From positions 1 to 64,000 of the forward strand of contig SVPW01000008.1 of assembly GCA_015065645.1 (NCBI GenBank): DNA of 64,000 nt, written 5' to 3'. The translations under genes were made by a program, and so were the position numbers. The stretch comes from Oscillospiraceae bacterium (GTDB lineage: Bacteria; Bacillota; Clostridia; Oscillospirales; Acutalibacteraceae). This document shows, in pieces, positions 9,745-17,518 of this stretch. The notes under the pieces are model-generated. The model made no database searches and was not told the origin of the DNA. It saw nothing but the letters and a program-made list of their open reading frames with translations. Position 1 is the first letter of the stretch. Each line of letters starts with the position of its first letter.

Positions 9745-10734
9745 ATGCCTGAACATAATGAAAATAATATCATTTATGATGCAGCTATCAGCTATCATCA
9801 CGATACCGGATTTTATATGGCGCATATAATTTTTTCAAGCCTGGCATTAAACGGCTATAAGGTATTTATGGATAAAAATATGAATTCGGGTGAGTATGAG
9901 GATAAAATCAAAAACGCAATTAGTAAATGTAAAAATTTTATTGTTATTCTTTTCCCTGATGACCTTGAAGAATGTAAAAACGAAAATAGTTGGCTTAGCC
10001 GTGAATCTGCATGGGCTGTTGAATATGGTGTTCCCAATATTATACCAATTATGTGCGATGGTTTTAAGTGGCCTAAAACCGATGAGGATTTATCCGAAAG
10101 TATGAAGGTGGTTATGAGGAATAACGGTTTGCCGATTCATAAGGATAAATCTTTGGATAAGGATTTAGATGATCTATGTGATAATTACATAAAAAATGTA
10201 AATCAATCAAAATCCGGCATTACAACCGATCAATTTTTTAATTATAATCTAAACGGCAGGATTGGCTTTACAATTAACGGCGTGGATATGGCTTTTCACG
10301 CAGGCAATCCTTGGTTAGAACCCGGAAGAAGAAAAAAGCTTCTCACAAACTCATTGGAAAAAAATATTCCTTTTCGTGTTCTTATAAATACGGTTGATGC
10401 CGCAGAAAGCATAGCTCAATATATGCGTGACGAAACAGGTTCTTATAAAAAATTCTCTGAAGTTCGTGAAATATGGAAAAAGCTTGCATCTCTTTATCCA
10501 AATGTTTTGGAGGTTAGGGAGTGTAATATCCCTCTTATTCATGTATATCACCATGTAAAATTCACCGATGATACAACCGGCAAACAATCAGGTGAAGCAC
10601 ATATAAGATATTATGCGTATAACAATACCATACCTGAAAATGTGTTTGAACATAAAATCAGCAGCTCCTCAAACCACTATTCTGTTTATACAGATGAATT
10701 TGAATTTTTATGGAAAAAGAGCACCAAATTATAA
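9745..10734 (+). CDS. TIR-domain protein with C-terminal PLD-like/unknown domain
   Basis: YDAAISYHHDTGFYMAHIIFSSLALNGYKVFMDKN..GEYEDKIKNAISKCKNFIVILFPD..SWLSRESAWAVEYGVPNIIPIM; AGGGGG SD upstream of ATG 9745. Confidence 0.8.
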   Translation: MPEHNENNIIYDAAISYHHDTGFYMAHIIFSSLALNGYKVFMDKNMNSGEYEDKIKNAISKCKNFIVILFPDDLEECKNENSWLSRESAWAVEYGVPNIIPIMCDGFKWPKTDEDLSESMKVVMRNNGLPIHKDKSLDKDLDDLCDNYIKNVNQSKSGITTDQFFNYNLNGRIGFTINGVDMAFHAGNPWLEPGRRKKLLTNSLEKNIPFRVLINTVDAAESIAQYMRDETGSYKKFSEVREIWKKLASLYPNVLEVRECNIPLIHVYHHVKFTDDTTGKQSGEAHIRYYAYNNTIPENVFEHKISSSSNHYSVYTDEFEFLWKKSTKL

Positions 10735-10759
10735 TATTTTCATCAAGCATTATACAAAC

Positions 10760-10797
10760 AGCCTCAAACGGAAGTTCCGCTTGAGGCTGTGTTTTTA
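10760..10797 (+). terminator. Rho-independent terminator after TIR gene (twin copy 2)
   Basis: AGCCTCAAACGGAAGTTCCGCTTGAGGCT then gtgttttt. Confidence 0.85.
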
Positions 10798-10808
10798 TTA
10801 TTATATAT

Positions 10809-11252
10809 TTATTTGGTTCCCGTTGAACCAAAGCCACCGGCTCCACGGTCGGTTTCATCAAGAGACTGTGCCTCTTCAAAAGTGGCAGTTACAAAAGGTG
10901 CTATTACAAGCTGTGCCACCCGTTCACCATCGGCAATTTCCTGAATTTCATTTGAATGATTGTGAAGTGAAACCATTATTTCACCACGGTAGTCACTATC
11001 AATAACACCAACCTTGTTTGCAGGGGCAAGTCCACGCTTGGTTGCAATACCGCTTCTGGCATATATAAGGCCCACAAGCCCATCAGGAATCTGCATTGCA
11101 ATTCCTGTATGAATAAGCTTTGTTTCGCCCGGATTAAAGGTTACGGTTTCACCTGCGGTACAGGCATAAAGGTCAGCTCCTGCGGCTGCGGCAGAACCGT
11201 AACTTGGTGTTACTGCCGTTTTATCAAGACGAATAAATTTTACCGTTTGCAT
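10809..11252 (-). CDS. dut: dUTP diphosphatase
   Basis: AGADLYAC, ARSGIATKRGLAPANKVGVIDSDYRGEI, GERVAQLVI, RGAGGFGSTG motifs. Confidence 0.95.
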   Translation of the reverse strand: MQTVKFIRLDKTAVTPSYGSAAAAGADLYACTAGETVTFNPGETKLIHTGIAMQIPDGLVGLIYARSGIATKRGLAPANKVGVIDSDYRGEIMVSLHNHSNEIQEIADGERVAQLVIAPFVTATFEEAQSLDETDRGAGGFGSTGTK

Positions 11253-11267
11253 AAAATTCCTCTTTTC

Positions 11268-11834
11268 CTACATTCCATCGTGAATATCGCCTGTACCCAT
11301 TTTTCTAACCCAATTTCCCTCAAGCCACACAGCTTTTTGAGATTTGATAGATGTTTTTACATCAATTATGCGCTGGTTTGAAGAACCACGGAAAATAAGC
11401 GCCGGACTTTTAAGCTCCTCAACAAACTTTCCATCAACCAAAACATCAATGAGTGAAAGCATTTCATCTATGGTTTTCTTATCCCCCGGATTGCCGTTTA
11501 AAAGGTCCTTTTCAAAATCAAAGCCCGTAAAACACCAAATTTCCTTTTGGGGAATTTCTTTTTTTAAGCGCCTGAGCAGCGGCAATAAACCAATACGATT
11601 TTCCGGTTCAAAAGGTTCTCCGCCCAAAAGGGTAAAACCGTTTATATGTGACGGCTTTACCGCCTTTACTATTTCTTCAATCACCGCTTCATCAAATGGC
11701 TTTCCGTAATTAAAATCCCAAGCCTCTTTATTAAAGCAGTTTTTGCAGTAATGGCGGCATCCGCTTACAAACAGCGAAACCCTTACCCCGGGACCGTTTG
11801 CAATATCAAATTTTTTTATCGTTGCGTAGTTCAT
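11268..11834 (-). CDS. nrdG: Anaerobic ribonucleoside-triphosphate reductase activating protein
   Basis: GPGVRVSLFVSGCRHYCKNCFNKEAWDF radical SAM CxxxCxxC; start MNYATIKKF overlapping nrdD stop (TAATG). Confidence 0.93.
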   Translation of the reverse strand: MNYATIKKFDIANGPGVRVSLFVSGCRHYCKNCFNKEAWDFNYGKPFDEAVIEEIVKAVKPSHINGFTLLGGEPFEPENRIGLLPLLRRLKKEIPQKEIWCFTGFDFEKDLLNGNPGDKKTIDEMLSLIDVLVDGKFVEELKSPALIFRGSSNQRIIDVKTSIKSQKAVWLEGNWVRKMGTGDIHDGM

Positions 11835-14005
11835 TACAGGTGAAGTACACGTTCCTTTATTTCCTGAGTTCTGCCCTGATTCCAATACTGTGTTCCAATA
11901 TATCCGCAGGTTCTGCGTGCAACATTCATTGTAGCTTCATCGGTATTTCCGCAGTTAGGACAGGTCCAGATAAGCTTACCGTCATCGTTTTCTTTAATCT
12001 CTATTTCACCGTCAAAGCCGCACAGCTGGCAGAAATCACTCTTGGTATTAAGCTCAGCATACATTATGTTTTCATAAATGAACTGCATAACGCTGAGAAC
12101 GGCATCAAGGTTGTTCTGCATATCGGGAACTTCAACATAAGAAATTGCGCCTCCGGGAGAAAGTGCTTGGAACTTAGCCTCAAGTGCCAGCTTATCAAAA
12201 GCATCAATTTCTTCGGTAACATGAACATGATAGCTGTTTGTAATATAATTGCGGTCGGTAACGCCCTCAATCGTGCCAAAACGCTTTTGTAAAGCCTTTG
12301 CAAATTTATATGTTGTGCTTTCAAGCGGTGTGCCGTAAAGTGAATAGTCTATATTTTCATCAGCCTTCCACTTAGCGGTATACTCGTTAAGCTTCTTCAT
12401 TACCTCAAGACCGAACTCTTCACCCTCTGATTCGGTAAGCTTTTTACCTGTAACGGCATAAACGCACTCCCAAAGACCTGCATATCCAAGTGACAATGTG
12501 GAATAACCGCCGTGGAGGTACTTATCTATAGTCTCACCCTTTTCAAGGCGAAGCAGTGCACCGTGCTGCCAAAGAATTGGAGCCGCATCCGAAACCGTAC
12601 CGGTAAGTCTTTCATGGCGGCACTGTAATGCCCTATGGCAAAGCTCCATACGATCATCAAAAATCTGCCAAAATTTTTCTTTATCCTTTCCGGCTGAAAG
12701 ACCTATATCAACAAGGTTCACGGTAACAACGCCTTGGTTAAAACGGCCATAATACTTAGGCTTGCCGTTTTCATCAACAAACGGAGTTAAGAAGCTGCGG
12801 CAACCCATACAGGTATAGCAATGACCCTCACCATTTTTATCAATCTTGTTTTCAAGCATAATTTTTTCCGAGATATAATCCGGAACCATACGCTTAGCGG
12901 TACATTTTGCAGCAAGCTTGGTTAAATACCAATACTTAGTACCCTCACGAATATTATCCTCTTCAAGAACATAAATAAGTTTTGGGAATGCGGGGGTTAT
13001 CCAAACACCCTTTTCATTCTTAACACCCTGATAACGCTGACGCAAAGTTTCCTCAATAATAAGAGCCAAATCGTACTTTTCCTGTTCGGTTTTTGCCTCA
13101 TTAAGATACATAAATACCGTAACAAAGGGAGCCTGACCATTAGTGGTCATAAGGGTAACAACCTGATACTGAATCATTTGAACACCCTTGCGTATTTCCT
13201 CAAGCAAACGCTTTTCGGTAATGCGGTTTATCTGCTCTTCTGTAGGATTAAGCTCTGCCAATTCCTCACGAACCTCAACATTTATCTTCTTGCGGCTCAC
13301 ATCAACAAACGGAGCTAAATGTGTAAGGCTTATACTCTGTCCGCCATATTGGCAGGAAGCAACCTGTGCAATTATCTGGGTAGCTATATTACAAGCAGTT
13401 GAAAAGCTGTGTGGCTTTTCAATAAGTGTTCCGCTTATAACGGTGCCGTTTTGAAGCATATCCTCAAGATTTACAAGGTCACAGTTGTGCATATGCTGTG
13501 CAAAATAATCCGCATCATGGAAATGGATAATTCCCTGCTCATGTGCATCAACAATATCCTTAGGCAAAAGGATTCTCTTAGTAATATCCTTGCTTACTTC
13601 ACCCGCCATATAGTCACGCTGAACGCTGTTTACTGTGGGGTTTTTATTTGAATTTTCCTGCTTTACTTCCTCGTTATTGCACTCAATAAGGCTGAGTATC
13701 TGCTCATCGGTAGTATTGGACTTACGAACCAACGCACGGGTATAACGATAGGTTATATAACGGCGTGCCACCTCAAAAGCACGCTGATTCATTATCTGAT
13801 CCTCTACCATATCTTGTATTTCTTCCACACTCAGGGAACGGTTAATATTAGCGGCAGCACTCTCAACATCTTCTGCAATACGCTTAATCTGGATTGGTGT
13901 CATACGCTCACTCGGTACAACGCTGTCATTAGCCTTAGTTATAGCTACAATAATCTTATTGGGGTCAAAAACAACCTCTGAGCCGCTTCTTTTAATGATT
14001 TTCAT
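11834..14005 (-). CDS. nrdD: Anaerobic ribonucleoside-triphosphate reductase
   Basis: ATP-cone N-terminus; YHVHVTEEIDAFDKLALEAKFQALSPGGAISYVE; C-terminal zinc CQLCG..CPNCG and RRTCGYIG glycyl radical motif. Confidence 0.96.
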   Translation of the reverse strand: MKIIKRSGSEVVFDPNKIIVAITKANDSVVPSERMTPIQIKRIAEDVESAAANINRSLSVEEIQDMVEDQIMNQRAFEVARRYITYRYTRALVRKSNTTDEQILSLIECNNEEVKQENSNKNPTVNSVQRDYMAGEVSKDITKRILLPKDIVDAHEQGIIHFHDADYFAQHMHNCDLVNLEDMLQNGTVISGTLIEKPHSFSTACNIATQIIAQVASCQYGGQSISLTHLAPFVDVSRKKINVEVREELAELNPTEEQINRITEKRLLEEIRKGVQMIQYQVVTLMTTNGQAPFVTVFMYLNEAKTEQEKYDLALIIEETLRQRYQGVKNEKGVWITPAFPKLIYVLEEDNIREGTKYWYLTKLAAKCTAKRMVPDYISEKIMLENKIDKNGEGHCYTCMGCRSFLTPFVDENGKPKYYGRFNQGVVTVNLVDIGLSAGKDKEKFWQIFDDRMELCHRALQCRHERLTGTVSDAAPILWQHGALLRLEKGETIDKYLHGGYSTLSLGYAGLWECVYAVTGKKLTESEGEEFGLEVMKKLNEYTAKWKADENIDYSLYGTPLESTTYKFAKALQKRFGTIEGVTDRNYITNSYHVHVTEEIDAFDKLALEAKFQALSPGGAISYVEVPDMQNNLDAVLSVMQFIYENIMYAELNTKSDFCQLCGFDGEIEIKENDDGKLIWTCPNCGNTDEATMNVARRTCGYIGTQYWNQGRTQEIKERVLHL

Positions 14006-14152
14006 ACTTTTCCACCTCTCAAAATATGCTATTTTAATAATTATATAAACACAATATCTTGTGTGAGCAAATACTATTATATCATAACACTAAAAAAAAT
14101 CAAGATGGAACTTTTAATTTTTCTTAAAAATAAGTTATTTTTAAAATTTTTG

Positions 14153-15043
14153 TCAATTTTGACGATTTTTCTGCTCATTTATAATCGGTTTAAAGCCTTC
14201 ACCTAAAATTTCACCGGCTTCGCTAACGGTTACAAAGGCACTGCTGTCACATTCACGCACTATTCTATATATTGTGGCAACCTCATGCGCACGCACAACA
14301 CACATAAGAAGCGTTCTATCATCCCCTGTATATCCGCCTTTTGCCTTTAAAACAGTTACCCCTCTTTGCAAAACATTACCTATCATTGAACAAATTTTTT
14401 CATGGGATTGGGAAATTATATAAATAAGCTTTCCCTTATCCGCACCGTAAAGCAAAAGATCCATCACCCTTGTGGAAGCGTAAATTGCAAGCACAGAATA
14501 AAGCGCACTTTCTATATTTCGATACACAAGTGCCGCAAATAAAACCACCGCTGCATCAAGTATTAAAATTATTTTTCCCACGGTAAAATGCTGAAAGCGG
14601 CGATTTATCAGCTTTGCGATTATATCTACCCCACCGGTTGTTGCACCACGCAATATTATAAGGCTCATACCCGTACCCAGACCTATTCCGCCAAAAACAG
14701 CCGCTAAAACCGGGTCAATCCTCACGCCCGAAAGGGTTGTTTCAAAAGCGGTCATTACCGATGAAAGAAATATTGTAACAATGCTTGTTTTAACAATAAA
14801 CATTCCACCAAATTTGAAAAGGGCTATTGCAAGCACAGGCAAATTCATAGCCATCAATGCAATTCCGCTTGGTATTGAGGTGAGGTGCTGAAAAAGTGTT
14901 GCAATACCCGCAAGCCCGCCCGGTGAAATTTCATTTGGAGAAAGGAGCTGTGTTACCGAAAAGGCAAAAAGAACACATCCCACTATATATAATAGGTAGT
15001 CAAAAATTACGGATAATGTTTTTTTAGACATAAAAACCTCCAA
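14153..15043 (-). CDS. YitT family membrane protein (DUF161/DUF2179)
   Basis: Multi-TM N-terminus, GATTGGVDIIAKLINRR; C-terminal YTGDDRTLLMCVVRAHEV. Confidence 0.88.
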   Translation of the reverse strand: MEVFMSKKTLSVIFDYLLYIVGCVLFAFSVTQLLSPNEISPGGLAGIATLFQHLTSIPSGIALMAMNLPVLAIALFKFGGMFIVKTSIVTIFLSSVMTAFETTLSGVRIDPVLAAVFGGIGLGTGMSLIILRGATTGGVDIIAKLINRRFQHFTVGKIILILDAAVVLFAALVYRNIESALYSVLAIYASTRVMDLLLYGADKGKLIYIISQSHEKICSMIGNVLQRGVTVLKAKGGYTGDDRTLLMCVVRAHEVATIYRIVRECDSSAFVTVSEAGEILGEGFKPIINEQKNRQN

Positions 15044-15321
15044 AAAACAGTTATAGGAAAGTGCAATGAATATTTATTAATAATATATCCAAAAATAGAG
15101 GTTTAACGCATTTTTCAAGGATATGCAATTTAAAGCGTTTTTTTAAAAGCAATAACATTTATCGCTGTTTTTGTGGATAAAAATAAAAAATGATATTTTT
15201 TTGCAAATTTTTTTCTGATTTTCTTTGTATAAAGTATTGTGTTTTTAAAAAATAATTGATATAATATTTCTGTACGGTCGATTTTTGTAAAAACGACTAA
15301 AATACCGAAAGGAGTACATAT

Positions 15322-16014
15322 ATGAACTATTCACATGAAGTAGAAAATATGTGCCCACTTGCCAAGGGCGCATATCACGGTCCTGCTCCAATTCCGGAGG
15401 AGGGCAAATGGGTACAGGTTAAAGAAGTAAAGGATATTTCCGGTCTTACCCACGGTATCGGCTGGTGCGCTCCTCAGCAGGGCACCTGTAAGCTTACCCT
15501 TAATGTTAAAGAGGGTATTATCGAAGAAGCTTTGGTTGAAACACTCGGCTGCTCCGGTATGACACATTCTGCAGCTATGGCTTCAGAAATTCTTGTTGGT
15601 AAAACCTTGCTTGAAGCACTTAACACAGACTTAGTTTGTGACGCTATCAACACCGCTATGCGTGAATTATTCCTCCAGATAGTTTACGGTCGTACACAGA
15701 CCGCTTTCTCTGAGGATGGTTTGCCGATTGGTGCAGGTCTTGAGGACCTTGGTAAGGGACTTCGCTCACAGGTTGGTACAACCTTTGCTACAAAGGCAAA
15801 GGGCCCCCGTTACTTGGAGCTTGCTGAAGGCTATATCACCAAGATTGCTATTGATGAAAACAATGCTATCATCGGCTATAAGTTTGTACACCTTGGCAAG
15901 ATGATGGAAATGATTAAAAAGGGTATGGATGCAAATGAGGCTTTGGCAAAGGCAAGCGGTCAGTATGGCCGTGTTGATGATGCTGCAAGACTTATTGACC
16001 CCCGTGAAGAATAA
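15322..16014 (+). CDS. Iron-sulfur cluster assembly scaffold-like protein (NifU-like), partner of GGGtGRT protein
   Basis: VETLGCSGMTHSAAMASEILVGKTLLEAL NifU-N-like motif; immediately upstream of the GGGtGRT gene. Confidence 0.75.
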   Translation: MNYSHEVENMCPLAKGAYHGPAPIPEEGKWVQVKEVKDISGLTHGIGWCAPQQGTCKLTLNVKEGIIEEALVETLGCSGMTHSAAMASEILVGKTLLEALNTDLVCDAINTAMRELFLQIVYGRTQTAFSEDGLPIGAGLEDLGKGLRSQVGTTFATKAKGPRYLELAEGYITKIAIDENNAIIGYKFVHLGKMMEMIKKGMDANEALAKASGQYGRVDDAARLIDPREE

Positions 16015-16031
16015 TAAGGAGGAAAAGAATA

Positions 16032-17033
16032 ATGGCATTATTTGAAAGTTATGACAGAAGAATAAATCAAATAAACGCAGAGCTTGCAAAGCACGGCATT
16101 TCCTCCATTGAGGAAGCTAAGGAAATCTGCGATAAAGCAGGTGTTGACGCTTATGAGATAGTTAAGGGCATTCAGCCTATCTGCTTTGAAAACGCTGCTT
16201 GGGCTTATGTTGTTGGTTGCGCTATCGCAATTAAGGATGAAGTTAAATCTGCTGCAGAGGCTGCTGAGAAAATCGGTCTTGGCCTCCAGTCCTTCTGTAT
16301 CCCCGGCTCCGTTGCTGATGACCGTAAGGTTGGTATCGGCCACGGTAACTTAGGCGCAATGCTTCTTCGTGAAGAAACCAAGTGTTTCGCATTCCTCGCA
16401 GGTCACGAATCCTTTGCTGCTGCTGAGGGTGCTATCGGTCTTGCAAAGAGTGCAAATAAAGCTCGTAAAGAACCGCTTAGAGTTATCCTTAACGGTCTTG
16501 GCAAGGATGCTGCTCAGATTATTTCCAGAATCAACGGCTTCACCTATGTTCAAACTAAGTTTGATTACTTCACAGGTGAGCTTGCAATCGTAAACGAAAC
16601 CGCTTACTCCACCGGCGAACGCTCAAAGGTTCGTTGCTACGGTGCTGACGATGTTCGTGAAGGCGTTGCTATCATGCACAAAGAGGGTGTTGATGTTTCC
16701 ATCACCGGTAACTCCACCAACCCCACCCGCTTCCAGCATCCCGTTGCAGGTACTTATAAGAAGGAATGCATTGAGCAGGGCAAGAAATACTTCTCAGTAG
16801 CTTCCGGCGGCGGTACAGGCCGTACACTCCATCCCGATAATATGGCTGCAGGTCCCGCTTCCTACGGTATGACCGATACTATGGGCCGTATGCACTCTGA
16901 CGCTCAGTTTGCAGGTTCTTCTTCCGTTCCTGCTCACGTTGAGATGATGGGACTTATAGGGGCCGGTAACAACCCAATGGTTGGTATGACTGTTGCTTGC
17001 GCAGTTGCAGTTAACGAAGCACTTAATAAGTAA
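16032..17033 (+). CDS. GGGtGRT family protein of unknown function
   Basis: Contains ASGGGTGRTLHPDNMAAGPASYGMTDTMGR, the family's signature. Confidence 0.9.
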   Translation: MALFESYDRRINQINAELAKHGISSIEEAKEICDKAGVDAYEIVKGIQPICFENAAWAYVVGCAIAIKDEVKSAAEAAEKIGLGLQSFCIPGSVADDRKVGIGHGNLGAMLLREETKCFAFLAGHESFAAAEGAIGLAKSANKARKEPLRVILNGLGKDAAQIISRINGFTYVQTKFDYFTGELAIVNETAYSTGERSKVRCYGADDVREGVAIMHKEGVDVSITGNSTNPTRFQHPVAGTYKKECIEQGKKYFSVASGGGTGRTLHPDNMAAGPASYGMTDTMGRMHSDAQFAGSSSVPAHVEMMGLIGAGNNPMVGMTVACAVAVNEALNK

Positions 17034-17063
17034 TTCGTAATTCGGAATTCGTAATTCGGAATT
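17032..17063. repeat. Tandem 14-bp repeat AATTCGTAATTCGG x2 + AATT
   Basis: Read directly; overlaps the GGGtGRT stop codon. Confidence 0.9.
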
Positions 17064-17066
17064 AAA

Positions 17067-17096
17067 AGGACTTGGAGAATTTTCTCCAAGTCCTTG
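17067..17096 (+). terminator. Terminator of NifU-like/GGGtGRT operon
   Basis: AAGGACTTGGAGAATTTTCTCCAAGTCCTT perfect inverted repeat. Confidence 0.65.
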
Positions 17097-17121
17097 ACAT
17101 TTTTGAATGTTATGTTATAAT
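17094..17121 (+). promoter_or_regulatory. Consensus sigma-A-type promoter for antisense RNA
   Basis: TTGACA (17094-17099), 16-bp spacer, TATAAT (17116-17121). Confidence 0.75.
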
Positions 17122-17127
17122 ATAAGT

Positions 17128-17212
17128 GAAATAAGGCAAACCACGATAAACGGTTAGCCGAAATATCGTTTAAATAAACCGATTACTTTGGCGAGTGGCG
17201 GTTTATTTTTTT
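17128..17212 (+). ncRNA. Candidate antisense RNA antitoxin of a type I TA locus
   Basis: Starts just after consensus promoter; ends in terminator AAATAAACCG..CGGTTTATTTTTTT; 3' part overlaps the convergent small ORF. Confidence 0.6.
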
Positions 17213-17274
17213 ATGCTTAATATGTAACCGATAACAAGTATCATAAGAATTATAATAAAAGTTTCTTGTTCCAT
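17203..17274 (-). CDS. Candidate small hydrophobic type I toxin (23 aa, MEQETFIIILMILVIGYILSIKK; holin-like toxin style)
   Basis: ATG preceded by strong SD (AGGGGGTGATGCTATG); single TM helix with Lys-Lys tail; own promoter TTGAGA-17-TATAAT at 17400..17372 on minus strand. Confidence 0.65.
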   Translation of the reverse strand: MEQETFIIILMILVIGYILSIKK

Positions 17275-17371
17275 AGCATCACCCCCTAATTAAAATTAGA
17301 GGGCAAATGCCCCCCTATAATTAAGAGGGCTAACCGCCTACCGAATGTAGGTCTACCTTATTCCAAATGGT

Positions 17372-17400
17372 ATTATAACATACAAATTTCAATCTCTCAA
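17372..17400 (-). promoter_or_regulatory. Promoter for small toxin transcript
   Basis: Minus strand TTGAGA (17400-17395), 17-bp spacer, TATAAT (17377-17372). Confidence 0.6.
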
Positions 17401-17518
17401 CATAATATTCTATATTTTTCAACATAGTTTTTCAGATCATGAGCAGAACAACCATTTACAAATATCTTTCACTACCCAAAAACTAAAAGGGAGCGGCACA
17501 AAACCGCTCCCTTTATCG

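Noticed and set aside
9745-10734. Thoeris-type assignment of the TIR gene
   Set aside because: No ThsA-like partner (SLOG/Sir2) adjacent; the SLOG-family gene at 21.3-21.9 kb is ~10.5 kb away and of the DUF1273/YpsA type
10613-11005. ORF of 130 aa opposite dut and the TIR gene end
   Set aside because: Runs through a terminator hairpin and antisense to dut; low-complexity translation
11798-12292. 164-aa ORF opposite nrdD/nrdG
   Set aside because: Antisense shadow of strongly conserved genes
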